64,000 nt of DNA from Sphingomonas montanisoli (GCF_008274695.1 NZ_VTOU01000001.1:930001-994000), one strand, 5' to 3'; shown: positions 35,465 to 44,344, counted from the first letter of the stretch. The notes: a model not told the origin generated them from the letters alone. Translations and numbers: made by a program.

Positions 35465-37599
35465 CCACCGGCGAGATCGATCGCCGCGGTCTGTTCAAAG
35501 GGGTCGGCGCGGCGCTCGTGATCGGTTTCGCCCTGCCGGTTCGCGGCGCGGCGGCGCTCGCGGCGGCGGAGCCCTTCGCGCCGAACGCCTTCATCCGCAT
35601 TTCGCCGACCGGAATCACGATCGTCAGCAAGCATCTGGAGATGGGGCAAGGCATCGAGACGGGCCTGGCGATGGTGGTAGCCGAGGAACTGGATGCGAAT
35701 TGGACGCGGATCAAGGTGGCGGCCGCCCCCGTCAATCCGCAGCATTACGCCAACCCCGTCATGCACGATCAGGGTACCGGCGGCAGCAATTCGATGATGG
35801 GCTCTTACGCCGAACTGCGCGATGCCGGTGCCGCCGCCCGCGCGATGATCGTGCAGGCCGCCGCGCTGCAATGGGATGTGCCGGCAGCAGAGATCGGGAT
35901 CGAACGGGGCGTCGTTCGACATGTCGCATCGGGCAAGAAAGCCAGGCTGGAGACCTTCGCGCAGGCGGCAGGCGCCATCCCCGCGCCGAGCAAACCCGTC
36001 CCCAAGGCCGCTTCGGATTTCCGCCTGGTCGGGCAAAACGTCCATCGGCTCGATACGCCCGGCAAGATTCGCGGCGCGACCATCTTCACCGCCGATTTCG
36101 ATCTTCCGAACATGGTGCGGGCGGTGGTGCGGCGGCCGCCGCGCTTCGGTGCGCGCGTCGGTTCGTTCGATGCGGCAGCCGCGCTCGCCACCCCCGGCGT
36201 CCTGCAAGTCGTGCAGATCCCGACCGGCATCGCGGTGGTCGCGCGCACCCATTGGGCGGCACTCCAGGGGCGCGAGAGCCTGCAGATCGCGTGGGACGAT
36301 CGCGACGCGGAACAGCGCGGAAGCGAGGAGTTGGACGTCGCCTTTCGGGCGCTGGCCCAGCGCCCCGGCTCCGTCGCGCGCGCACAAGGCGACATTGCGT
36401 CGGCGCTGGCTGCCGCGCCGACGACCATCACCGCCGAATATGGGGCGCCCTATCTCGCCCACGCGATGATGGAACCGTTGAACTGCGTCGTGCGGCGTGA
36501 GGATCGGTCCTGCGAGCTCTGGTATGGTTGCCAGTTCCCGGGCGGGGATCGCCGACACGTCGCCGCGGCGCTGAACCTGCCCCCAGACCGGGTGACGATC
36601 CACACGCTTCCGGCGGGCGGCAGCTTCGGCCGGCGGGGCAGTTTCACCGCCGATTTCGTCGTCGAGGCGGTCGAGATCGCCAAGGCGCTGCCCCCTGGCA
36701 TCCCAGTCAGCGTCCAATGGACACGCGAGGACGACATCACCGGCGGCTGCTATCGTCCGATGTCGCGTCATCGGCTCGATGCGGCGGTCGATGCCGATGG
36801 TCGCTTGCGGGGCTGGCGCCATCGCATCGTCGTGCAATCGATCGCCGAAACGATCCCCATTCCCGGGCTGGTCAAGAACGGCATCGACCCGATCTCGATC
36901 CGCAACGCAATCGATCCGCCCTATGACCTGCCCGACATGGCGCTTGAGCTGCATTCGCCCAAGGTCGGTGTGACGGTGATGCCGTGGCGATCGGTGGGGT
37001 CGAGCTACAATGTGTTCGCGATGGAATGCTTCGTCGACCTGATCGCCCGGCGGACGAAACAGGATCCGCTGGCGCTCCGACGGTTGATGCTTCCTGCCAA
37101 GTCGCGCTTCCACGCGTTGCTGGCCGTGGTGGCGGAACGTTCGGGTTGGCACCGCCCCCGCCCCGCCGATCGCGCGCTGGGCCTCGCCATTTCCACCTGG
37201 GCGGGAAGCTATGTCGCGCACGTCGCCGAAGTGCGGCGCATCGGCGAGGGCTACCGTGTCGAGCGGTTCACCACGGCCGTGGATTGCGGGCGCGTGATCA
37301 ATCCCAATCTCGTATCGGCCCAGATCGAGGGCGGGATCATGTTCGGCCTTTCGGCCGCCCTGTCGGGTGAGATCACCCTCGACAAGGGCGTTCCCGAACA
37401 GAGCAATTTCGACAGCTACAAGGTGCTGCGGATCACCGACGTCCCCTTGGTCGACCTTCATCTCACGCCATCGGAAGAGCCGCCATCGGGCGTCGGCGAG
37501 ATTGCGGTATCCGCCGTCGCGCCCGCCGTCGCTAACGCACTTGCTGCACTCCTCGGTTTGCCCGTCAACGACCTGCCGCTCAAAGGCTTTCTGACGTGA
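35461..37599 (+). CDS. Molybdopterin-binding subunit of an aldehyde/isoquinoline oxidoreductase (IorB type)
   Basis: A 712-residue protein with a Tat-like N-terminus (DRRGLFKGVGAALVIGFALP), placing it in the periplasm. The fold has the usual segments: EMGQGIETGLAMVVAEELDA, GTGGSNSMMGSYAELR, HAMMEPLNCV, and GEIAVSAVAPAVANALAALL near the end, the Glu there being the likely catalytic base. Such enzymes hydroxylate aldehydes or N-heterocycles. It is coupled to the Fe-S subunit by an ATGA overlap. The true substrate is not inferable. Confidence 0.88.
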   Translation: MTTGEIDRRGLFKGVGAALVIGFALPVRGAAALAAAEPFAPNAFIRISPTGITIVSKHLEMGQGIETGLAMVVAEELDANWTRIKVAAAPVNPQHYANPVMHDQGTGGSNSMMGSYAELRDAGAAARAMIVQAAALQWDVPAAEIGIERGVVRHVASGKKARLETFAQAAGAIPAPSKPVPKAASDFRLVGQNVHRLDTPGKIRGATIFTADFDLPNMVRAVVRRPPRFGARVGSFDAAAALATPGVLQVVQIPTGIAVVARTHWAALQGRESLQIAWDDRDAEQRGSEELDVAFRALAQRPGSVARAQGDIASALAAAPTTITAEYGAPYLAHAMMEPLNCVVRREDRSCELWYGCQFPGGDRRHVAAALNLPPDRVTIHTLPAGGSFGRRGSFTADFVVEAVEIAKALPPGIPVSVQWTREDDITGGCYRPMSRHRLDAAVDADGRLRGWRHRIVVQSIAETIPIPGLVKNGIDPISIRNAIDPPYDLPDMALELHSPKVGVTVMPWRSVGSSYNVFAMECFVDLIARRTKQDPLALRRLMLPAKSRFHALLAVVAERSGWHRPRPADRALGLAISTWAGSYVAHVAEVRRIGEGYRVERFTTAVDCGRVINPNLVSAQIEGGIMFGLSAALSGEITLDKGVPEQSNFDSYKVLRITDVPLVDLHLTPSEEPPSGVGEIAVSAVAPAVANALAALLGLPVNDLPLKGFLT

Positions 37600-37603
37600 T
37601 CGG

Positions 37604-38062
37604 CTACTTCCCGATCGAATAAGCAATCGGCGCGACCGTCGACGACGGGGCTGAGTGCAAGGATGGGGCGAGCAGCGGAAAGTCCGCGCTCGTTCCGACC
37701 AGCAGTCGTTGCACATTGCCGCCCGGCAAGCCTGCGGAGCCGAGCTGCGCGCCGACCACTGTGTTGGTGAGATCGATATTCGCTTGGCCGCCCGCGCCGA
37801 TCGTCGGCCCCGCGTTGGCTAGCCCGCTGTTGGCCAAGTTCGCGATCGACGCGGGGCCGACATCGCCGAGAACGTAGAGCGCCGCAGCGGTCACGCCGAC
37901 ATCGGTGTCGCGGGCAGCGACCCGTGCGCCATGCTGCAGGACGATGCCGTGCGCGCTGCCGCCACTGGTCGCGATTGTGACGTCGTCGGGGAACGCTGCG
38001 GCGATGCCAGCGACACCGACGGTCGTGATCAAGACGACGGCCACAATAATGACGACGGCCAC
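37604..38062 (-). CDS. Possible membrane-anchored protein with an unusual start, unknown function
   Basis: A 152-residue reading frame ends 4 bp after the IorB-like stop and starts at a GTG inside an 18-bp tandem repeat. Its N-terminus (AVVIIVAVVLITTVGVAGIA) is one hydrophobic segment, and the rest is Gly/Ala/Ser-rich and probably extracytoplasmic. A stop lies just upstream of the repeat, so GTG at 38062 or 38044 are the only likely starts. No family is recognised, and I am unsure it is expressed. Confidence 0.4.
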   Translation of the reverse strand: MAVVIIVAVVLITTVGVAGIAAAFPDDVTIATSGGSAHGIVLQHGARVAARDTDVGVTAAALYVLGDVGPASIANLANSGLANAGPTIGAGGQANIDLTNTVVGAQLGSAGLPGGNVQRLLVGTSADFPLLAPSLHSAPSSTVAPIAYSIGK

Positions 38063-38068
38063 AATAAT
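38033..38068. repeat. Two tandem copies of an 18-bp unit
   Basis: GACGACGGCCACAATAAT occurs twice, back to back (38033-38050 and 38051-38068). On the minus strand each unit encodes the hexapeptide IIVAVV. It duplicates the start region of the possible membrane protein and could add or remove start codons by slippage. Confidence 0.85.
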
Positions 38069-38119
38069 TTAGCTGGTGGGCGCCCAGCCAAACTCCGGGA
38101 TCATCTGCCCCGACCGGTC

Positions 38120-38278
38120 CTAGCGTTCGCGGTCTTCAAGCTCGCGGTGCATCAGATCTCCTTCGGGTGTGCGCGATTGCACTACGGCCGCGCCGAAGAT
38201 GAAAGCGCCGATCGCGAGAGGGGCGAACATAGTGGCTACACCCCAGGCGGTGCCGCCCGTTGCCATCAACGCAGCCAC
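38120..38278 (-). CDS. Tiny single-pass membrane protein
   Basis: A 52-residue frame, GTG at 38278 to TAG at 38120, begins immediately after the stop of the upstream small gene; a Met at 38266 is an alternative start. It reads VAALMATGGTAWGVATMFAP, then a hydrophobic helix (LAIGAFIFGAAVV), then a charged tail (RTPEGDLMHRELEDRER). The hydrophobic-then-acidic/basic layout, and the contact with the upstream gene, support a real gene. The function is unknown; one transmembrane helix is predicted. Confidence 0.6.
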   Translation of the reverse strand: MAALMATGGTAWGVATMFAPLAIGAFIFGAAVVQSRTPEGDLMHRELEDRER

Positions 38279-38485
38279 TTAATACACCGCCCGATGCGCG
38301 GCTCGAATGATACGGGGCGTGGGAGCCGTCCGATTGCGGTGTGCGCGCCATTCCTTGCGCTTCTGATGGGCACGAACGAGCCAGTAATTGCGTGAAAGCG
38401 CCCATGCTACTGTAAGCGCTAGCATAATAGGACCGATCACGATGAGCATGCTCCAAATGCTCGCGGCCTGATCAACTTTCGCCAT
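38279..38485 (-). CDS. Small single-pass membrane protein
   Basis: A 68-residue protein: MAKVDQAASIWSMLIVIGPI opens into one hydrophobic helix, followed by a strongly basic tail (HQKRKEWRAHRNRTAPTP). ATG at 38485 follows a strong AGGAGAG site. It is co-transcribed with the 52-residue gene behind it, which starts at the next base. No family is recognised. Confidence 0.65.
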   Translation of the reverse strand: MAKVDQAASIWSMLIVIGPIMLALTVAWALSRNYWLVRAHQKRKEWRAHRNRTAPTPRIIRAAHRAVY

Positions 38486-38686
38486 TTTTCTCTCCTGTCG
38501 AAAGGCACAACGGAAATGGTCCTTTGCTGTTCCTTTGTCGCGAAGCGGCAAGTCGAAGGTCAGGGCTTCGAGCATATTTTCGGCGACCTCCTCACGCGCT
38601 GCTGCTGCACCCATCCCGAGCAGCGGCGGGGACGTCGGTGCCGCTGGGCTAAACTTGAAATCATTGGCGAAGCGAGCCTACCAATG

Positions 38687-38724
38687 CTCCCAGGACGGAC
38701 ACGCGAAGATGGCCGTCCTGGGAG
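38687..38724 (+). promoter_or_regulatory. 12-bp perfect hairpin that could hide the ribosome site of the TauD-like gene
   Basis: CTCCCAGGACGG (38687-38698) pairs perfectly with 38713-38724, with a 14-nt loop. The right arm includes GGGAG, the likely ribosome site 8 bp before ATG 38733. Folding in RNA would block translation; in DNA it could instead be an operator. Confidence 0.5.
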
Positions 38725-38732
38725 TGGATGAA

Positions 38733-39575
38733 ATGAAAAGCCTCAGCGCATCACGGGACGCGTCTGCGTGGGAGATTCCCATGTTGCCGGGGGCAGCGGA
38801 GAGGCTGTCCGCTGAAACGGGTGTGCGGCTCAGCGGGATGGACCTCCTGGACCTCGACGACACGCAATATAGGCAGCTCGCTATGCTGATCAGCTCCGCA
38901 TGCGTGGTTGTGATAAGTGACAATCCCCTGACGCCGCCTCAGCAGGTCGAGTTCGCCAGGCGCTTGGGAGACATTCTCATCGTGCCGGGCGTGAAGCGAC
39001 ATGTCGAACAACCCGAGTTGTTCGTGGTCGAGAATCCGGCGGGCAGCAGCGCTGGCGCCGACTTCTTTCATTCCGACGCGTCGTTCCTGCCGCGTCCGCC
39101 GTCCTACTCAATCCTGGCCGGTATGGAAGTCCCGGCATTCGGCGGCAACACGATGTTCTCGAACCAGTATGCGGCTTGGGCGACGCTTTCTCCGGCACTG
39201 CAGGATTACCTCAGAGATGCCACCGCACGGCACGGCTCCGCCCGGCTAACCGATCCCAGCCAGCTTACCGAAGGTGTCCCGCACCATCCGCTCCGGCGCG
39301 TGCATCCACTGACTAAACGGACGGCACTCTATCTAACATCGCTCGATCGTGTGCAGAATATCGACGGCGTGCCTGCCCAGGAGAGCGCTGCGATACTGAA
39401 GTTTCTCTACGATCATTCCTGCCGGCCGGAAAATGTCTATCGGCATCGGTGGATGCAGGACGATGTCGTCATTTGGGACAATCGCTGCACCATGCATTCG
39501 GCGGTAGGCGATGCGGTCTCAAGCGATCGTGTTCTGCATCGGGTCGTGTGTGCTGGCGAAGTGCCTGCCCACTGA
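38733..39575 (+). CDS. TauD/TfdA-family Fe(II)/2-oxoglutarate dioxygenase
   Basis: A 280-residue oxygenase. The HxD iron-binding motif is FFHSDASF, the distal His is in DNRCTMHSAVGD, and the 2-oxoglutarate-binding Arg is in VLHRVV. Family members hydroxylate taurine, 2,4-D and related substrates. ATG at 38733 is chosen because GGGAG lies at the right distance; ATG at 38709 falls in the hairpin loop. It lies in the accessory region near tRNA-Thr and has no obvious partner gene. The substrate is unknown. Confidence 0.85.
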   Translation: MKSLSASRDASAWEIPMLPGAAERLSAETGVRLSGMDLLDLDDTQYRQLAMLISSACVVVISDNPLTPPQQVEFARRLGDILIVPGVKRHVEQPELFVVENPAGSSAGADFFHSDASFLPRPPSYSILAGMEVPAFGGNTMFSNQYAAWATLSPALQDYLRDATARHGSARLTDPSQLTEGVPHHPLRRVHPLTKRTALYLTSLDRVQNIDGVPAQESAAILKFLYDHSCRPENVYRHRWMQDDVVIWDNRCTMHSAVGDAVSSDRVLHRVVCAGEVPAH

Positions 39576-40092
39576 CAGGTTAGGTTAGTCAATTATCTGG
39601 CGCAGCAAAACCAATCTTTGCCTTACAATACATCAATAACGGCGAGCGAAGGGAGAGTTCGCGCCGTCTCAAGCTCAATGTCGCGGTCGGCGCAGATGAG
39701 GGTAGCGATTACCTCTAAGTGCCATCCTCGCACTACACTTTGGCGATGCGCGCTGGACGTAACCTTCTGCCTTCAGCCGCGCGGGATGAACCTGACAGAT
39801 ATCAGATCCAAGCGATCAGCAGGATAAGCGCCGCGATGGCCGCGGCGGCGGCTATGCCCAGGCCGGCACAACCTCGGCGTCAGCCGCCTCTAGAAAAGCC
39901 CGAACGCGCCGCCGCCATCACGCTTCATAGATTTAAAATTCCGAAATGGGATTTCAGCCAGAAGCATCGCGCTTCTCACCGCTGATCCGCATACCCACTG
40001 CTGACAGACGTAACCGAATGCTCGAAGCCGGAAAAATGCGTCGGCACCGCTTTTGTGATCGAGCCAATTTCCAGGCCCTCGGGAACGTCGTT
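39576..40092. other. 517-bp stretch without a convincing gene
   Basis: Only short frames occur. On the minus strand there is a 12-codon frame ending in TAG (39891-39929 area), and in another frame a hydrophobic stretch (AGLGIAAAAAIAALILLIAWI) that has no start codon. These may be one small membrane-protein gene broken by a frameshift, but this is not certain. Confidence 0.5.
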
Positions 40093-40230
40093 CTAACGCG
40101 AGTGGTGCGTGCCGCCCTCGACCGCGCCCGCGCCGATGCCGCCGCCGAAGCTCCTGCCCGCGAGGATGTCGGTGACGCCGAAGGCGAGGTTGGCCGCGCC
40201 GATCGCACGGCCGATAGTCTTCGCCTACAT
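40093..40230 (-). pseudogene. Remnant of an unknown membrane-associated gene, stop at codon 2
   Basis: After the SDR remnant the minus strand reads ATG, then TAG, then 43 further codons (AKTIGRAIGAANLAFGVTDI and a Gly-rich helix). The phrase after the stop is coherent and protein-like, and it overlaps the SDR stop in the ATGA-like way of an operon, so the TAG looks like a nonsense mutation in a once-functional gene that is also cut short at 40093. Confidence 0.5.
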
Positions 40231-40613
40231 CAGTGGTCCGCCCGCTCGGCCTTGGCCAGCGCCTCGGGAGTCGCGCTGCCGGGCTCGGCCATCTTGCGGT
40301 GCTGTTCAGCAAGGATGCCGGCAGGTGTCACGTTCGCCATCGCCTGCTGGATCTTGTTCTTCCAGCCCGAGACGACGCTCGCCTTGCCGTCCATCAGCGC
40401 GTCCCAGCCATCCTGCGCTACATCGACCGGATTGCTCTTTTTCGGGTCGGCGCCGACCGAAGTATCGTTCATGTCGGCGCGGTCGAAGAACTCGGTCTCG
40501 ACCGGCCCCGGCATCAGGGTGGTCAAGGTGACGCCCTTGGCGTCCTTGATCTCGTTCCTGATCGCGTCGGTGAAATTGTCGACGAAGGCCTTGGTGCCAT
40601 TATAGACCGCTTC
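40230..40613 (-). pseudogene. 3' two-thirds of a short-chain dehydrogenase, 5' end lost
   Basis: The frame carries the SDR active-site region YNGTKAF (Tyr-x-x-x-Lys), then NEIKDAKGVTLTTLMPGPVE and TEFFDRADM, and runs to a normal stop. The N-terminal Rossmann half is absent: homology stops at Glu 40613, where transposase-derived sequence begins. The gene cannot bind NAD(P) and is dead. Confidence 0.75.
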
Positions 40614-40657
40614 CAACGGTTGTAGAGCGTCTTGTGCGGGCCGTACAACAAGGCGCT
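40607..40657 (-). mobile_element. Scrap of an IS5-type transposase
   Basis: On the minus strand, codons from 40657 to 40607 read LLYGPHKTLYNRWKR. The string GPHKTLYNRWKR is characteristic of the N-terminal part of IS5-family transposases. Only about 15 residues remain, and they run into the SDR remnant. Recognition is from family memory. Confidence 0.5.
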
Positions 40658-40686
40658 GTCCAAACAACTCATGGAGAAGGACATGC

Positions 40687-41124
40687 GATGTATTCGAGGC
40701 CAGCTACGTCTGCCCGACTGGCAACCGCCTGCGGCGATCCAATCGCAATTTTCAGCATCCCGCGCGATGGTGTGAATAAGGACGGTTCGATCCGCTACCG
40801 CGCGCGTCAGCAGGACTGTCAGAGCTGCGACCTGCGGCAGCAATGCACCCCGAACATGCCCGCTCGCAAAGTTACTCGATCGATCCATGAAGGCGCACGC
40901 GACCTGGCGCGCGATATCGCCACCACAGACGCTTATCTTGCGTCACGCCGCCAGCGAAAGAAGGTTGAGATGCTGCTTGCCCACCTCAAGCGCATCCTGA
41001 AGCTGGATCGTCTGCGCTAAGAGGGCCGAATGGTGCAAGAGACGAGTTCCACCTGGCCGCCGCAGCCCAGAACCTGCGAAAAATGGCCAAGATCATCCCC
41101 ATGGCGAGACCGGCACTGGCCTGA
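40687..41124 (+). pseudogene. C-terminal part of an IS1182-like DDE transposase, frameshifted twice
   Basis: Three frames combine to give one transposase: DVFEASYVCPTGNRLRRSNR, then after an extra T in a TTTT run (about 40750) DGVNKDGSIRYRARQQDCQS, with the CxxCxxxxxC zinc motif (CQSCDLRQQC) and ARKVTRSIHEGARDLARDIA. After another shift near 41018 it continues RGPNGARDEFHLAAAAQNLR to TGA at 41124. It lacks its N-terminal half and is inactive. Confidence 0.7.
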
Positions 41125-41527
41125 CGGGCGTGGAACGCCACTCGCCCCTGTCGCGGCCCACACCCCAAACGCTCCCGCAGCCGAGTTTTTCAACGGAATA
41201 CGCCCTAAGTGCGGACATTCCGCGTGGACCGAGGCGCCCCCAGAAGCGGCCATTCAGTTGTACCGACGTACTCGGTCCTGTTCGAGCAAAACGGTCTGAA
41301 TGATCGCGTGGTCAGGGTGCCGATCGGCTCGCAAGGGGAGTCAGTGTCTCCGGCAGCGACTCTACGCCAACGCACATCAGAGATGCCGTAACAATTGTTT
41401 ACATCGTGTCGCCGAAGTTCCGGTATCGTTTGCTGAATATCAAGGAATTCGAGGCTAGGCGGTAATGCTGTGGACCAATGGCGTTCTTGATTCGCCGGTT
41501 GCCTCTTATTTCCATTGAGGACACGAG
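41125..41527. other. 403-bp stretch without a gene, downstream of the transposase remnant
   Basis: No long or credible frame is present. It may include the end of the insertion element, but no terminal inverted repeat could be paired. The final bases carry a ribosome site (GAGGA, 41516-41520) for the MHYT-type gene. Confidence 0.5.
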
Positions 41528-44344
41528 TTGCTTAGCCTTTGGTATTGTGTGCGTTATCAGCATGATTGGCGGTTGGTCGCGCTCGCGGGCCTAGTCTGCG
41601 GCCTTACCTGCCTCGCTGCCGTCACGCTTCTCCGTCAGCAGCGCGGCGAGACGCCATCCATCGATCGCAGGTGGCGGCTCACGGCAGGCGTGATGACCGG
41701 TTTCGGCATCTGGTCGGCCCATTTCGTCGCGATGCTGGGCTACAATACTGGCCCCGTAGTCGTCGGCTATGCTTACGGGCCGACCGCATTGTCTTTGATG
41801 GTCGCGATCGGCGTCACGATCGGCGGCTTCATGCTGCCCTATGTGCGTAATCTTTCATTGCCGTTTCTGGCTGCCGGTGGAGCCCTCGTCGGCGCGGGCA
41901 TCGTCGCGATGCACTATATCGGCATGAGCGCCGTCGAATTTCCAGGTCATTTCGGGTGGGATGCCGAGTTGGTAGCCTTGTCGGCCCTCTCTGCCGTGGC
42001 CTTCGCAATCCCGGCCCTGGTCCTCGCGTTGCGCACACGCGGCTCGGCAAGCGGGCTGGCCGCGGGCGGCTTGCTGATGCTGGCGATCCTGACGCTGCAC
42101 TTTACCGGCATGATGGCGCTTCAGGTGGTCCCGGACGCCGACGGCGGCCAGGGCGAAAATATCCTGTCCCCGGTCACACTTGGGATCGTGATCGGTGCGC
42201 TGGCATTTGCAGTTCTCTTGATCGGCATCGGTGCGTCGGTCATCAACGCCACGGCCGTCGCGGCGATCAGGTCGCAGGGCCGCGAGTTCCGCATACTGGT
42301 CGAGGGTATCACCGATTGCGCGCTCTACATGCTCAGCCTCGATGGGCGCGTTGTGAGCTGGAACGCGGGTGCGGCACAGCTCAAGGGATTTACATCCGAC
42401 GAGGCAATCGGTCTCAACTTTGCGAGCTTTTACTCGCAGGAGGATCAGGCGGCTGGCATTCCCCAGCGCGCGATCGCCGCGGCGCGCGATGCGGGAAAGT
42501 TCACCGCCGAAGGATGGCGTCACCGCAAGGATGGCAGCCGCTTCTGGGCCAATGTCACGATCGAGGCTGTCGTAGACGAACAGGGCGATATCATTGGCTT
42601 CGCCAAGCTCACACGCGATATCAGCCGCCAGAAAGAGGATCAGGATCGCTTAATTGCGCTGACCGAAAAGCTGGATGCGGCGCTCACCAATATGCACCAG
42701 GGTCTCGCTTTGTTCGATCGCGAGGAACGGGTCGCTCTCGTCAACGCGCGGTTCCGGATGATGTACCGGCTGGATCCCGACCTGCCGCTCGAAGGACTGA
42801 GCTTCTCCGATTTCATGCGCACGTCGCTGCTCGCTCGCGGAAACGTCATCGTCGATCAACAGCGTATCGAAGCCGGTCGCGGATGGCTGCGTGCCTGCCT
42901 CGCGCAGCCGGGTGGCGGCGGATCGGTGACGACAAATTTCGACGATGGCGGCGTGGTCGACATATCCTACCAAGCGCTGCCTGAAGGTGGCTTCGTCGCC
43001 ACCTTCGAGGACGTGAGCGAGCGTCACCGGTCCGAGGCCCGCATCGCACATATGGCGATGCACGACGATCTGACCGGCCTGCCGAACCGTACCAATTTCA
43101 ATGGGCAGGTTGACGACGCCTTGCGGCGCGCCGAGGCGGGCCACAGCAAGGTTGCGCTGGTGGTGATCGATCTCGATGGCTTTAAGGAGATCAACGACAC
43201 CTATGGTCATGCGACGGGGGATCGGATCCTTGGAAGCTTGGGACATCGGATGTCAGCGATGCTCGGCGACGGCCAAGTTTTCGCTCGCTTTGGCGGCGAT
43301 GAATTCGCGGCGTCGTACAGCTTCGACGACGAAACGGAACTGACAACCTTCCTCGATCAGCTGAGGCAAGTGTTGGACACGCCGGTCGAAGCCAACGGAC
43401 TTGAGATTAAGCCCAGCGCCTGCCTCGGCGTCGCGCTCTTTCCCGACGATGGTTCTGATCGGGAGCAAGTACTGAGCAACGCCGATCTTGCCATGTACCG
43501 GGCCAAGGCGACGCATGGCGTGCAGCTGTGCCAGTATGAGTATGGCATGGACGAGGTCGCGCGAAAGCGTAGGTCGATGGCCGCGGATCTTCGCGATGCG
43601 ATAGCCGCCAACGACTTGTCGCTCGCTTATCAGGTTCAGCGTTCGCTCGTGACCAATGAAGTCACCGGTTATGAGGCGCTCGCGCGGTGGCATCACCCGG
43701 TCGCCGGCTGGATCGCGCCGCAGGAATTTATCTCGGTGGCCGAAGAGAGCGGCTGCATCATTGAACTGGGCGACTGCGTATTACGCCGGGCCTGCCGCGA
43801 GGCCGTGCTGTGGCCGGAGCCCTATCGTGTCGCGGTGAACCTGTCGCCGGTGCAGCTTACGCGCCCGATCCTTGCCACGACCGTGGCCGAGATCCTGCTT
43901 GAAACCGGGCTTCCGCCCAGCCGGCTAGAACTCGAGATCACAGAGACCGCGTTAATCGCCGACAAGGCCAGCGCGCTTCATATCTTACGCCAGATCAAGG
44001 CGATGGGCGTGTCGATCGCGATCGATGACTTCGGCACGGGTTATTCATCGTTGGAAACGCTCCACTCCTTTCCGTTCGACAAGATCAAGATCGATCGCTC
44101 GTTCGTGATGGAGTCAGACCGCAGCGAGCAGGCGCGCGCGATAATCCGCGCCGTTATCGCGCTGGGGTCGACGATCGGGATGCCGGTACTGGCCGAAGGG
44201 GTTGAAACTGAAGCCCAGCTCGAAATGCTGCGCTCGGAAGGCTGTTCGGAAGCGCAAGGCTTTTTACTGGGAAGACCTTCTCTCAGTGGACCGGTCCTGA
44301 ACGAGCAGATACGGACCTTACAGGTTGTTGCAAATAGCAGTTAA
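41528..44344 (+). CDS. MHYT-PAS-GGDEF-EAL cyclic-di-GMP enzyme
   Basis: A 938-residue membrane protein. The N-terminus holds an MHYT sensor domain with the three-motif pattern AHFVAML, MHYIGM and LHFTGM in membrane helices, a proposed copper or gas sensor. PAS domains follow (one near FRILVEGITDCALYMLSLDG), then an intact diguanylate cyclase (RFGGDEF with metal site DLDGFKEIND) and an intact EAL phosphodiesterase (YEALARW, IDDFGTGYSSL). No RxxD inhibition site precedes GGDEF. The start is TTG at 41528 after GAGGA. It sits in the accessory region between decayed genes, yet is fully intact. Confidence 0.93.
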   Translation: MLSLWYCVRYQHDWRLVALAGLVCGLTCLAAVTLLRQQRGETPSIDRRWRLTAGVMTGFGIWSAHFVAMLGYNTGPVVVGYAYGPTALSLMVAIGVTIGGFMLPYVRNLSLPFLAAGGALVGAGIVAMHYIGMSAVEFPGHFGWDAELVALSALSAVAFAIPALVLALRTRGSASGLAAGGLLMLAILTLHFTGMMALQVVPDADGGQGENILSPVTLGIVIGALAFAVLLIGIGASVINATAVAAIRSQGREFRILVEGITDCALYMLSLDGRVVSWNAGAAQLKGFTSDEAIGLNFASFYSQEDQAAGIPQRAIAAARDAGKFTAEGWRHRKDGSRFWANVTIEAVVDEQGDIIGFAKLTRDISRQKEDQDRLIALTEKLDAALTNMHQGLALFDREERVALVNARFRMMYRLDPDLPLEGLSFSDFMRTSLLARGNVIVDQQRIEAGRGWLRACLAQPGGGGSVTTNFDDGGVVDISYQALPEGGFVATFEDVSERHRSEARIAHMAMHDDLTGLPNRTNFNGQVDDALRRAEAGHSKVALVVIDLDGFKEINDTYGHATGDRILGSLGHRMSAMLGDGQVFARFGGDEFAASYSFDDETELTTFLDQLRQVLDTPVEANGLEIKPSACLGVALFPDDGSDREQVLSNADLAMYRAKATHGVQLCQYEYGMDEVARKRRSMAADLRDAIAANDLSLAYQVQRSLVTNEVTGYEALARWHHPVAGWIAPQEFISVAEESGCIIELGDCVLRRACREAVLWPEPYRVAVNLSPVQLTRPILATTVAEILLETGLPPSRLELEITETALIADKASALHILRQIKAMGVSIAIDDFGTGYSSLETLHSFPFDKIKIDRSFVMESDRSEQARAIIRAVIALGSTIGMPVLAEGVETEAQLEMLRSEGCSEAQGFLLGRPSLSGPVLNEQIRTLQVVANSS

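Noticed and set aside
35404-37716. A 770-codon open frame antisense to the IorB-like gene
   Set aside because: It is low in complexity, rich in His/Arg/Asp, without motifs, and opposite a well-supported gene.
38033-38068. Short repeat considered as a CRISPR array
   Set aside because: Only two back-to-back 18-bp units without spacers and no cas genes.
39719-39985. 88-codon frame on the plus strand in the accessory region
   Set aside because: Ala/Arg/Pro-rich without motif or ribosome site; it overlaps minus-strand protein-like traces.
40634-40886. Reading the plus-strand frame from 40634 as one intact protein
   Set aside because: Its first part is out of frame with the transposase phrase; the transposase reads only after correcting a base in the TTTT run, so it is a decayed fragment.
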